Shown piece after piece: positions 1 through 7,594 of a DNA stretch of 12,479 bases. The DNA is from Bacteroidales bacterium. GTDB lineage: Bacteria; Bacteroidota; Bacteroidia; Bacteroidales; WCHB1-69. The notes under the pieces were generated by a model, which saw only the letters and a program-made list of their open reading frames with translations, ran no database searches and was not told where the DNA came from. A program made the position numbers and the translations under genes. The stretch covers positions 1 through 12,479 of the forward strand of contig JAQUGA010000058.1 in assembly GCA_028684405.1 (NCBI GenBank). The letters run 5' to 3'. Position 1 is the stretch's first letter. Each line of letters starts with the position of its first letter.

Positions 1-2477
1 GAAATTTTCACAATAATCGAATCGTGAATTGCTCTGGCCATGTTTTTCGAAACAACAACAACCGTAAAACTATCTATTTCGGTCGTAATATTGGTGGGTG
101 AAAAATGAATATTTTCTGGTTTTATTACGTAATCAGGTTTTTCAAAAGAGTTTAAAACAATAGCCGGATCGCCATGGTAGGTCATGTCAAAATAAGTTTC
201 TTTCATTCCGGTCATGTGTTCCAGATTCCGAATGGTTTCTTGAATAATATTTCCCAAGGGTTTTCGATACATCAAAGAACCAAAGTTTTTATAAAACTGA
301 GTGGCATAAACATGTAAATTTCCATCCAAAGAACTCCCTACAGAAGCCAGATAAGCGATGGTTCCTTTGTTTTGAATAAGAACAAACTCTTCACTGCTGC
401 TTCCTCTGTCGTAATGGACTCCGGTGGTAAACAGATCTCCGGCAAAACAGGACAATCCTAAAATTAATGGATATTTGCCATAATTGCTATATTCTTCAGG
501 ATTATCAATGCTTATGTCATATCCGATTCCTGAAGCATGACCAAAAAAAGTCATTAATGTAACTCCATTATTGATAATGTTTTTCAATGAATCGGATTGA
601 TTTATCTGAATGGGTTCGGTGGTGCTTTTTCTGAAAGTTCGCACATAAGCACCAAAAAGGGTGTCCTGAATGGTGTTTTTATATTGATTTAAAAAGTTTA
701 GTAAAGTTAAATGATGGTTTCCAGAGCTGCCTGCAAAATGCAAAACGTTTTTCATCCATGGCTGCGGGTTGCGAATGGCCAATTCGTGTTCTTTTACTTT
801 GTTGAGGTAGAGTGTAACGTGGTCGCTGGTTTTTGCACTTAGTCGCCCTGTGGAAATTGCTGGATGATCGGTGTTTGGCGTGATGAGTCCCGACGAAAAC
901 ATTAAGTCTGATGGGGGAACACCAAAAGTGGGAACCAAGGTGTTTTTGTACCATGTTTCTGATTTTCGGTACGTTGCCATGGAAGTGGAACTTTCTGCTG
1001 AACGATAGGATTTTCCAATAATAAATAAATGTTTGGGAACTTCGTAAAAATTAGCAATGGCAAATTTTAAAAAATTTCGGATGGCCAATGGGTTTTTCCG
1101 AATTCCATAGGAAAATTGTTCATATAAATCATCAATATCAATCACCGCTGGCTGAAACAACTCAGGATATCCTTCGGTACGGCGATATTGGGCATATTGC
1201 TGGGCTTCGTTCCATAGAGAGCGATGCGTGACAATTAAGTAATTTGAGTTTCGGTATTCAGAACTCAGATAATCTGTAAATATACCATTTGAATTGACGG
1301 GTTCAAGAGAGGAAATACTCGGCATTTTTTGGTCGGAAGTAATGTACAACTCTTTGTTTGGTCCGTAGTTTTGCAAAAGAGCTTCTATTTGATTTCCTGT
1401 TTTTACGGCTTTAATCCGAATATTATTGGTTAAATCATATATCCTGACGCTGTCGCCCGCATTTGAAGCAATGGAATTGGCGGTGACTCGCAAAAGACTT
1501 TTTGGTAAAGTGCCAAAATTTGGAACTTTTAAACTGTAGTTTTGTGTGTTTTCCAATGTGGTGGTGTGCGGATATTCGACCTTGATAAAAGCAACAGTTT
1601 GACGGTCGGAAGCACTGTTTAAATCATTTACCGAAGAAAAAACAAATGGGCTTGTTGTGTTTCCTAGATTTTGAGTAGAAACCGATTTGTTGAATCGAAA
1701 ATATTTATATCCATAAAATATTGTATCAATTTGAGTTCCCGCAAATTGAATTTTCATATGATGAATAGGATTCGACAACGATGCCACGCCCATTTCTACC
1801 GTAGCATCAGGTCCCGAAGTGTATGCGTTTGGCGTAGGAATGTTTTTTGTTTTGCTTTGTCCAGTTGAATAGGCTCCGTCCATCCATCCTTCTCCTTCGT
1901 CGTATTCTATTTTTGAAATTCCTTGACTGCTCACACTTCCCAGATAATATGCTGAGGTATAATGTTGCATGGATGTATATAGAAAATATGGAATGGGCGA
2001 ATAAGCTGAAAATTGAATGCTATTTTCGTGCGCAAATCTTTTTCCGTCTAAACTGGAAGACCATGTTATGTAATAGGAAGCTGTGTCGTTGAACAGGCTG
2101 TAATATGGATTGGCCTGATGCCAAGCTTGTTTATACAATTGTGTATCATACCAGCCATCGTTTCGCTGACAATACACTTCAATATAATCGCCGTTAGTCA
2201 AAAAACCTTTTTCTTCGCCTTTTACATAAATCGCCAATTCTTGACCTCTTCCATAAATTTTCAAACCTTTTGGATTCAAATCCTGAATAGACATACCCAT
2301 TTGGTTGAATCCAGCTTCTAAAGTCTCATACGAAATTTTATATAAATCGGTGTTAGTAACTGGAAATCGCAAATATTTTTGATTATAATTGATCCATTCA
2401 TTGCCTATATTTTGTCCTTTTGACACTAACGTTAATGTCAATAAAAAACACACTAATATTTTTGAAACAATTTTCAT
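1..2477 (-). CDS. porU2: PorU2-type T9SS sortase-like C25 peptidase (partial, 3' end outside window)
   Basis: The minus-strand frame is open from an ATG at 2477 to base 1 (825 codons) with no stop, so the C-terminus is missing. Residues 1-21 look like a signal peptide (MKIVSKILVCFLLTLTLVSKG). The mature N-terminus begins NEWINYNQKYLRFPV, the opening I associate with PorU2 proteins. The gingipain-like C25 domain lies at about residues 400-760. The likely catalytic dyad is His647 in FFGHASG and Cys677 in LSCFAGDLF, 30 residues apart, close to the spacing in gingipains. PorU proteins act at the cell surface, removing the C-terminal signal of T9SS cargo and attaching it to the envelope. The gene follows a PorV/PorQ-family gene by 6 bp, matching the usual functional pairing. 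PorU2 rather than PorU is inferred from the N-terminus; the family is more certain than the subtype. Whether this copy is the main sortase cannot be told here. Confidence 0.85.
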   Translation of the reverse strand, partial: MKIVSKILVCFLLTLTLVSKGQNIGNEWINYNQKYLRFPVTNTDLYKISYETLEAGFNQMGMSIQDLNPKGLKIYGRGQELAIYVKGEEKGFLTNGDYIEVYCQRNDGWYDTQLYKQAWHQANPYYSLFNDTASYYITWSSSLDGKRFAHENSIQFSAYSPIPYFLYTSMQHYTSAYYLGSVSSQGISKIEYDEGEGWMDGAYSTGQSKTKNIPTPNAYTSGPDATVEMGVASLSNPIHHMKIQFAGTQIDTIFYGYKYFRFNKSVSTQNLGNTTSPFVFSSVNDLNSASDRQTVAFIKVEYPHTTTLENTQNYSLKVPNFGTLPKSLLRVTANSIASNAGDSVRIYDLTNNIRIKAVKTGNQIEALLQNYGPNKELYITSDQKMPSISSLEPVNSNGIFTDYLSSEYRNSNYLIVTHRSLWNEAQQYAQYRRTEGYPELFQPAVIDIDDLYEQFSYGIRKNPLAIRNFLKFAIANFYEVPKHLFIIGKSYRSAESSTSMATYRKSETWYKNTLVPTFGVPPSDLMFSSGLITPNTDHPAISTGRLSAKTSDHVTLYLNKVKEHELAIRNPQPWMKNVLHFAGSSGNHHLTLLNFLNQYKNTIQDTLFGAYVRTFRKSTTEPIQINQSDSLKNIINNGVTLMTFFGHASGIGYDISIDNPEEYSNYGKYPLILGLSCFAGDLFTTGVHYDRGSSSEEFVLIQNKGTIAYLASVGSSLDGNLHVYATQFYKNFGSLMYRKPLGNIIQETIRNLEHMTGMKETYFDMTYHGDPAIVLNSFEKPDYVIKPENIHFSPTNITTEIDSFTVVVVSKNMARAIHDSIIVKI

Positions 2478-2483
2478 GTTTTA

Positions 2484-3596
2484 TTAGAATGAAGCTGGTT
2501 TTGGTATCTCTTTTGGCTTATTAATATTCAGTCGTAATGAGAAAATATTTGAATAGATAGCAATGGAATTATCTCCAATATCGCTCATGGCGTAGTCAAT
2601 GGTTAAAATTTTCTTGATTACAACTCCCAGCCCGAGGTTAAACTGGAATGACCAATATTTGTCTTTTTCAAAATCAGATTCTTGCTGAATATTTCCAACT
2701 CCTCCTCGAATGAAAAATAGATTTTGATAACCCAATTCAAAACCCATATGTGGATCGATGCTAAAGGGTTTTGATTTAATCAAAGTGTTTCTTTTTCCAT
2801 CTGTGGTAATATCAAAATCGATGGCAACAAGAGCTGTTATATTTTTAGGTAATTCAAATTTTCTGCTCGCTCCAATAATCAGTTTTGGCAAGGTGAGTTC
2901 AATTGAATTGGTTGGGATTTCGTTTCCAGTTGCTTCAAAAACTTCAATCATGCGGTCGCTTAAATTATAGTTCCAAGCATTAAAAGTAGAAGTAATGTCT
3001 CTTCCCATTGCTCCAAAATGCCATTTTTTATAAGAATATTGAATTCCAGCGTCCAAGCCAAAACCCCAAGAACCAGCAAAATCGCCAATTATTCGTCGGA
3101 TAACCTTAACATTTCCTCCAATTGACAAACCTTCGATATTTGTCATTTTACGAGCATATGAAAACAGGATGCCATAATCGGCAGCAGAAAAAGAGGTAAT
3201 TCTATTATAGTCGATATTTCCTTGATTGTCAATAAGTTCTGTGGTGTTGGGAATGTCATCCACTCCGAATCGGATAATGGACAGTGCTCCGGCAGAATAC
3301 TCATCGAATTTGATGGCAAACGAACCATAATCGTACTTTGCAATTCCTGCAAAATATTCGGCGTGCATAAGCGATAGTTGACGATCAGAACTCATGTTCA
3401 AGAGTCCAGCAGGATTCCAATAACCTGCGGTTGCATCGTCGACAAATGAAATGTGTGTATTCGACATAGCCAAGGACCGAGCACCAATACCCAACGACAA
3501 AAATTCATTGCTGTATTTAGGTGCTTGAGCACTTGCAATCCCCGATGCAAGCAGCATTAGAGTGATAAGTAATAAATTTTTAGTCTGTTTTTTCAT
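2484..3596 (-). CDS. PorV/PorQ-family outer-membrane beta-barrel protein
   Basis: This 370-residue protein has a signal peptide (MKKQTKNLLL to about SAQ) and then YSNEFLSLGIGARSLAMSNT and a DDATAGYWNPAGL segment. Those are hallmarks of the PorV/PorQ (FadL-like barrel) family: an SxGxxARxxAM opening followed by a WNPAGL turn. The rest alternates short amphipathic strands and glycine turns, as in an outer-membrane barrel. PorV shuttles T9SS cargo from the translocon to the PorU sortase, and PorQ acts in the attachment complex; this sequence does not clearly separate the two. The ATG at 3596 is chosen because it gives a clean K-rich signal peptide. An upstream ATG at 3605 and a TTG at 3617 are in frame but add hydrophobic residues before the lysines. 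It is the first gene of an operon with the PorU2-type gene. Confidence 0.85.
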   Translation of the reverse strand: MKKQTKNLLLITLMLLASGIASAQAPKYSNEFLSLGIGARSLAMSNTHISFVDDATAGYWNPAGLLNMSSDRQLSLMHAEYFAGIAKYDYGSFAIKFDEYSAGALSIIRFGVDDIPNTTELIDNQGNIDYNRITSFSAADYGILFSYARKMTNIEGLSIGGNVKVIRRIIGDFAGSWGFGLDAGIQYSYKKWHFGAMGRDITSTFNAWNYNLSDRMIEVFEATGNEIPTNSIELTLPKLIIGASRKFELPKNITALVAIDFDITTDGKRNTLIKSKPFSIDPHMGFELGYQNLFFIRGGVGNIQQESDFEKDKYWSFQFNLGLGVVIKKILTIDYAMSDIGDNSIAIYSNIFSLRLNINKPKEIPKPASF

Positions 3597-3734
3597 AAGC
3601 AACATCTTAAGTGCCAAACAAAATAACGTTTTGTTCTTGTTTTTAGTACTGATTTAGAGAACTCCATAAAATTGTTTTTCAGGCTTTTCGAAAACAATCA
3701 AAATCATATAAACATTTTATAATTAGATTGTCAG

Positions 3735-3742
3735 CAAATATA
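3735..3742 (-). promoter_or_regulatory. Candidate -7 box for the porV-like/porU2 operon
   Basis: Read on the minus strand the sequence is TATATTTG, an exact match to the Bacteroidota -7 consensus TAnnTTTG. No good TTG is visible 19-21 bases upstream, so the promoter is weakly supported. It would give a leader of about 130 bases before the ATG at 3596. A dyad, GGAAAT-GTAA-ATTTCC at 3758-3773, falls where the -33 region would be and could be an operator. Confidence 0.3.
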
Positions 3743-3961
3743 TTAAACTTTTTTCACGGAAATGTAAATTTCCATCGTTTTCTCTTTTACTTGTCTTTTT
3801 TTATATGAAAACAAATCCCAAAAATACGATTGGCTATTTAGAATAGTTATAAACTGGGGCGTATGTTTTTTCGCGGTATTAGCAAATTATTAAAAACCAG
3901 CTGTTTATATTAAACGTACGTCTCTTTCATTTCTTATAATTTAACAATTAACAAAAAATTA

Positions 3962-3992
3962 TTGCAAAGCGTATTCTATTATTATATATTTG
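3962..3992 (+). promoter_or_regulatory. Bacteroidota-type promoter of the TM2 gene
   Basis: TTG at 3962-3964 is followed after 20 bases by TATATTTG at 3985-3992. This fits the -33 TTG and -7 TAnnTTTG elements recognised by the primary sigma factor of Bacteroidota. Transcription would start at about 3998, leaving a leader of roughly 20 A-rich bases before the ATG at 4020. No Shine-Dalgarno sequence is present, which is normal for the phylum. Confidence 0.6.
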
Positions 3993-4019
3993 CACGATTC
4001 TTAACTAATAATAAAAAGT

Positions 4020-4421
4020 ATGAAAAAACTAGTATTTATTTTAATCGCTTTTGTGGCTTATTCATTTTCAGTTTCTGCAAATGACTATTCTGTCAACGAA
4101 TTAGCCATTGACCAAATGTTTAGTCAAGCGGATGAATTATCTTCTGCAGAGTTTGCAGATTTTACAGGAACAAATGTTCAAGCTCAACTTAGTTCCGTAA
4201 ACCCATGGGCTGCTTGGGCTCTTACATGGACTGCTGGTGTTGGTATTTGTGGTGTGCATCGTCTTTACTTGGGTTCAACTACTGGTGTTTTTTTAGTATA
4301 TCTATGTACTGGTGGTGGATGTGGTATTATTCAGACTGTTGATTGGGTTGTCCTTCTTATTGCTGCTATTGATGGTAGTGCTAGTAGGTATGAAGGCAAT
4401 TCAAAAATTATTATGTGGTAA
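4020..4421 (+). CDS. TM2-domain membrane protein with signal peptide
   Basis: The 133-residue protein has a signal peptide (1-20, MKKLVFILIAFVAYSFSVSA), an acidic polar stretch (21-60) and a C-terminal TM2 domain (about 61-118). The TM2 signature is visible: a first hydrophobic helix ending in GVGICGVHRLYLG (73-85, with GxHRxYLG in the turn), then a second hydrophobic segment with GGGCGI and an aspartate at 108 (TVDWVVLL). TM2 proteins are small two-helix membrane proteins of largely unknown biochemical role. The exported acidic segment before the helices is a form I associate with Bacteroidota. The gene stands alone between its own promoter and a strong terminator, so it looks monocistronic. 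Its neighbours give no functional clue. Family assignment is firm; function is unknown. Confidence 0.8.
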   Translation: MKKLVFILIAFVAYSFSVSANDYSVNELAIDQMFSQADELSSAEFADFTGTNVQAQLSSVNPWAAWALTWTAGVGICGVHRLYLGSTTGVFLVYLCTGGGCGIIQTVDWVVLLIAAIDGSASRYEGNSKIIMW

Positions 4422-4440
4422 TTTTTTTCACGAAAATTTT

Positions 4441-4475
4441 AAAAAAAAGACTGTTTTTAAAACAGTCTTTTTTTT
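4441..4475 (+). terminator. Rho-independent terminator after the TM2 gene
   Basis: GACTGTTTT (4449-4457) and AAAACAGTC (4459-4467) form a perfect dyad around one T, flanked by eight A on the left and eight T on the right. In RNA the centre opens as a small loop. The A and T tracts on both sides mean it could work in either direction. It starts 19 bp after the TM2 stop codon. Confidence 0.85.
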
Positions 4476-4553
4476 ATTTAAAAGATATTCCCATAAAATT
4501 TCGCAAGTTTTTTATTATACTTGTGTCTAATAGGTTAATATTGAAAAATAAAT

Positions 4554-5015
4554 ATGGTACAAAACTTCAAAAAAACAATTCTTATAATGCTAACCGCAGT
4601 GATTTTGGCGGCTGGTAGTGGTTTTTTTGTATCCTATCACCATTGTACCGATTGTGGCAGTTCTGACATTGCATTTTTTAAAGCTGCTGATTGTAGTTGT
4701 GAAGATCATGTTGCTCATCATAATTCCAATATAGATAATTGTTGTACAGATAGTTGTGAAGATGAAAATAACAAATGCTCGCATCATTGCTTAATATCAG
4801 GAACTCTGTTTTCCATTCCTTTTTTCCCCATTCAAAAATTGCAAATTCCTAAAATTGTTGATTTTACGAACTTTGTATTTTCTCAGAATTTAGAAATAAT
4901 AAACCGTATTGATAATACGAAAAAGATAATCCTAGCTATTTTTGATCGACCGCCAATTATTCTACAATCGATTGAATTTATTTGTTTTACGCAGAAACGT
5001 GTTTTTTATCACTAA
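4554..5015 (+). CDS. Cys/His-rich HYC_CC_PP-like protein, probable metal-handling partner of the receptor
   Basis: The 153-residue protein has an N-terminal hydrophobic helix (about 8-27) that may be a signal peptide or anchor. A Cys/His-rich region follows: HHC at 29-31, C34, CSC at 47-49, H52, H55, H56, CC at 63-64, C68, C75, and HHC at 77-79. That is nine cysteines before residue 80. A conserved-looking PP occurs at 133-134 (DRPPI). The order of HxC, CC and PP fits the HYC_CC_PP family of Bacteroidota, although the first motif here is HHC rather than HYC. These ligands suit binding of copper or another soft metal; this is inferred, not shown. The gene lies 94 bp before a TonB-dependent receptor on the same strand, suggesting a shared uptake or sensing role. 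No strong promoter is seen; TATACTTG at 4516-4523 is a one-mismatch -7 box. Confidence 0.7.
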   Translation: MVQNFKKTILIMLTAVILAAGSGFFVSYHHCTDCGSSDIAFFKAADCSCEDHVAHHNSNIDNCCTDSCEDENNKCSHHCLISGTLFSIPFFPIQKLQIPKIVDFTNFVFSQNLEIINRIDNTKKIILAIFDRPPIILQSIEFICFTQKRVFYH

Positions 5016-5076
5016 TTTCTTTTCCGACTTTTAATCTCATTTTTTAAAGAATTTAGAATAAAAACAAGCCGGTTAA

Positions 5077-5090
5077 ACTGAATTTTCAGT
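5077..5090. promoter_or_regulatory. Short dyad before the TonB-dependent receptor gene
   Basis: ACTGAA (5077-5082) and TTCAGT (5085-5090) are perfect inverted arms around TT, ending 19 bp before the receptor ATG. It could be a regulator site or a small mRNA hairpin in the leader. Arms of this size can arise by chance in AT-rich DNA, so support is weak. Confidence 0.25.
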
Positions 5091-5109
5091 AGGCCAAAAA
5101 CAAATAAAC

Positions 5110-7329
5110 ATGAAAACAAAATATTATAGAATTTTTACATCGGCAATAATTTTGCTGTTACTCAACAACGCCATTGCTCAAAATATCTTAAAAGGGGTTG
5201 TTTATGAGATTAATAGCCATAATCAGCAAGGAACTTTGCCGGGTGCCAATATTTATTGGCTTGGAACTATTGATGGAACATCTTCTGATGCAAATGGAAA
5301 GTTTGAAATTAAACGTTCCTCGGAAACAAGCAAACTCGTTATTCAACACATATCTTATCCTGCAGACACGCTTGATGTTCCCACAGACAAATCAGAAATA
5401 AGCATTTTATTAACTGGAGGCAAGCAACTGAGCGAAGTTACAATTCGTAGTAATGATGGAATGCTCATTTCTATTAAACCCATTGCTGCTCAAATTATTA
5501 CTCAAGATGGTTTAAAAAAAGCTGCATGTTGTAACTTGGCCGAAAGTTTTGAACAAACCGCCAGCGTCGACATGGAATACAGCGATGCTGTGACGGGTGC
5601 CAAACATATTCAAATGCTCGGATTGGCAGGGATTTATTCGCAAATATTGCTCGAAAACACTCCATTTATTCGCGGATTATCATCTCCGTTTGGCTTTGGT
5701 TTTGTTCCTGGTTCTTGGATGGAATCCATTTCGGTTTCAAAAGGAACTTCTTCGGTAGTTAATGGCTTTGAGTCGATTACCGGACAGATTAACGTGGAAT
5801 ATAAAAAACCAGAGACCAACGAAGAAAAAATCTTTTTGAACTTATATGGCGACCATATGGGAAAAGGCGAAATCAACTTCAACACGGTCAAATCCGTCGG
5901 TCATGCTGCTTCAACCATGTTTCTACTACATGGTGGAAAACAATTGACAAAAATAGACAACAACAAAGATGGCTTTTTGGACGCTCCATTAAGTGACCAA
6001 ATAAATATTATGAATCGCTGGGATTATCATATTCACAATGTTTTGGAAGGTCGTACCATGGCCAGTTTTGTTTGGGAAAACAGAGAAGGAGGTCAAATGG
6101 ATTTCAATAAAAAAACAGATCGTCTAGGCACCCAAAATTATGGTTTTGAAACCGATAATAAACGTTTAAATGTAACCACAAAAAATGGTTTCTTTTTTGA
6201 AAAAGATACGCGCAGCATTGGAACCATTGTTTCGGCAACGCATCACCAAGCTAATTCGTTTTTTGGATTACGAACCTATGATGTAACGCAAAATAGTTTC
6301 TATGCAAATGTTATTTATGAAGATTATGTGAACCATAGTAAAACCAAAAAAATCAACTTTGGACTAAGCTACCAGTATGATAATTATCAACATATACTAA
6401 ATGATAGCAGTTTTTCTCAAATAGAATCCATTCCTGGAATTTTCGGTCAATACACCTATAATTATGATGATAAATTTATTGCCATTGGGGGTTTTAGAGC
6501 CGATATGTTTAATAACGAACAGGTTTTTTGGACACCTCGACTTCACTTTAAATGGGCTGTAAACCATCACTTATCACTCAGAGGAACTGCTGGAAAAGGA
6601 TATCGTACACCGCAAGTTTTTGCCGAACAAATAGCCGTAATGGCAAGTTCTCGTCAATTTGTATTCTTGGATAAAGTAAAACCCGAGGAAGCTTGGAATG
6701 CAGGATTAAATCTTACTGGAACTTTTGAAATGAATAATAAAGATGCTAGTGTTTCCTTTGATTACTATCGTACAGAATTTGTAAATCAGGTTATTGTTGA
6801 CCTTGAAACCCCAGGATTTGCTCGAATTTATAATCTTGATGGTTATTCTTACTCAAACAGTACTCAAATCGAATCTATTTTGTATCCAACTCGTCGTCTC
6901 GAATTAATTTTAGCATATCGTTTTAATGATGTTTGGCAAACTATTGGTAATGAATTGCGCCAAAAACCCATGACTTCTCAACACAAAGCACTTGCCAGCC
7001 TCAGCTATACTACAAAAAATGAAAAATGGCAATTTGACTTCACTTCACATTGGAATGGAAGCATGCGTTTGCCAGATACTCAAATTAATCCAGAAGAGCA
7101 TCGTTTGCCCGAAAGATCGCCCGATTACATGACTTTCAATACTCAGGTAACGTATAAATCACGTTTGATTGATTATTATGTTGGGGTTGAAAACCTAAGC
7201 GATTACACGCAAAAAAATCCAATTATTGATGCAGAAAATCCATTTAGTTCTTATTTCGATTCTTCCATTATATATGCACCCATCCGAGGTAGAATGTTTT
7301 TTGCAGGAATTAGATACACTTTGAAATAA
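5110..7329 (+). CDS. TonB-dependent outer-membrane receptor with CarboxypepD_reg-like domain
   Basis: The 739-residue protein begins with a signal peptide (1-24, ending AIAQ). Next comes a carboxypeptidase-regulatory-like beta domain (about 25-100, LPGANIYW and GTSSDANGKFEI), then a plug (about 110-235) and a 22-strand-type barrel to the C-terminus (GIRYTLK). Such receptors carry metal complexes or other scarce ligands across the outer membrane using TonB energy. The plug has adjacent cysteines at 140-141 (KKAACCNLAESFEQ), unusual for an outer-membrane plug and suggestive of a soft-metal ligand or redox site. Together with the Cys/His-rich gene just upstream this points to copper or a similar metal; that substrate is inferred. 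Its length is normal and the frame is intact. No clear promoter is seen in the 94 bp before it, so it is probably co-transcribed with the Cys-rich gene. Confidence 0.9.
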   Translation: MKTKYYRIFTSAIILLLLNNAIAQNILKGVVYEINSHNQQGTLPGANIYWLGTIDGTSSDANGKFEIKRSSETSKLVIQHISYPADTLDVPTDKSEISILLTGGKQLSEVTIRSNDGMLISIKPIAAQIITQDGLKKAACCNLAESFEQTASVDMEYSDAVTGAKHIQMLGLAGIYSQILLENTPFIRGLSSPFGFGFVPGSWMESISVSKGTSSVVNGFESITGQINVEYKKPETNEEKIFLNLYGDHMGKGEINFNTVKSVGHAASTMFLLHGGKQLTKIDNNKDGFLDAPLSDQINIMNRWDYHIHNVLEGRTMASFVWENREGGQMDFNKKTDRLGTQNYGFETDNKRLNVTTKNGFFFEKDTRSIGTIVSATHHQANSFFGLRTYDVTQNSFYANVIYEDYVNHSKTKKINFGLSYQYDNYQHILNDSSFSQIESIPGIFGQYTYNYDDKFIAIGGFRADMFNNEQVFWTPRLHFKWAVNHHLSLRGTAGKGYRTPQVFAEQIAVMASSRQFVFLDKVKPEEAWNAGLNLTGTFEMNNKDASVSFDYYRTEFVNQVIVDLETPGFARIYNLDGYSYSNSTQIESILYPTRRLELILAYRFNDVWQTIGNELRQKPMTSQHKALASLSYTTKNEKWQFDFTSHWNGSMRLPDTQINPEEHRLPERSPDYMTFNTQVTYKSRLIDYYVGVENLSDYTQKNPIIDAENPFSSYFDSSIIYAPIRGRMFFAGIRYTLK

Positions 7330-7362
7330 GCTTAGGGTTTATTTTCGAAACAATTATAGCAT

Positions 7363-7446
7363 ACGGATGATTCAGATTTGAGAGTTTTTTGCAGGTTTTA
7401 GATGTTTTTCTGTCCCGTTTAAATCAATCATATCTGGGTCATCCGT
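7363..7446. repeat. Long-loop inverted repeat / hairpin after the receptor gene
   Basis: ACGGATGATTCAGAT at 7363-7377 pairs with ATCTGGGTCATCCGT at 7432-7446. In plus-strand RNA all 15 positions pair, two of them as U-G. The 54-base loop is longer than normal for a terminator, though a T-rich tract follows (7447-7461). The sequence resembles the ATCTG/TCATCCGTG-type dispersed intergenic repeats I recall from Bacteroidota genomes. It may be a terminator for the receptor unit, a remnant of a small repeat element, or both. Confidence 0.5.
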
Positions 7447-7498
7447 TTCTTTTCTATTTATAATTTAAATTTCCTTTAGAAAAATCCGTAAAACATTG

Positions 7499-7529
7499 TT
7501 CGTTTTAAAGCGTTCTTTTATTACTTTTG
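7499..7529 (+). promoter_or_regulatory. Candidate promoter of the S41-M28-rsmI operon
   Basis: TACTTTTG at 7522-7529 matches the Bacteroidota -7 consensus TAnnTTTG exactly. TTCG at 7499-7502, nineteen bases upstream, is a one-mismatch -33 element; a TTG at 7496-7498 is an alternative with longer spacing. Transcription would start near 7536, giving a leader of about 60 bases before the ATG at 7595. Confidence 0.5.
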
Positions 7530-7594
7530 CCAATAAAGGCAGAAAATAATAATATTATTCTACCCAAAAATCTGTTATTTAAAAGAATTTTTAT

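Larger units (their letters stand above)
3597..4019. other. Divergent intergenic region, 423 bp
   Basis: This stretch separates the minus-strand porV-like gene from the plus-strand TM2 gene and must hold both promoters. It contains a good plus-strand Bacteroidota promoter at its right end, a weak minus-strand -7 box near 3735-3742 next to a GGAAAT/ATTTCC dyad, and an ACGTACGT palindrome at 3914-3921. I see no convincing coding frame or structured RNA gene in it. Confidence 0.6.

Noticed and set aside
2484..3617. Longer form of the PorV-like protein from a TTG at 3617
   Set aside because: It would put ALKMLL before the lysine-rich start of a standard signal peptide; the ATG at 3596 gives a normal signal sequence.
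3914..3921. ACGTACGT palindrome in the divergent intergenic region
   Set aside because: Eight-base palindromes occur by chance, and it is about 70 bp upstream of the TM2 promoter with no second copy.
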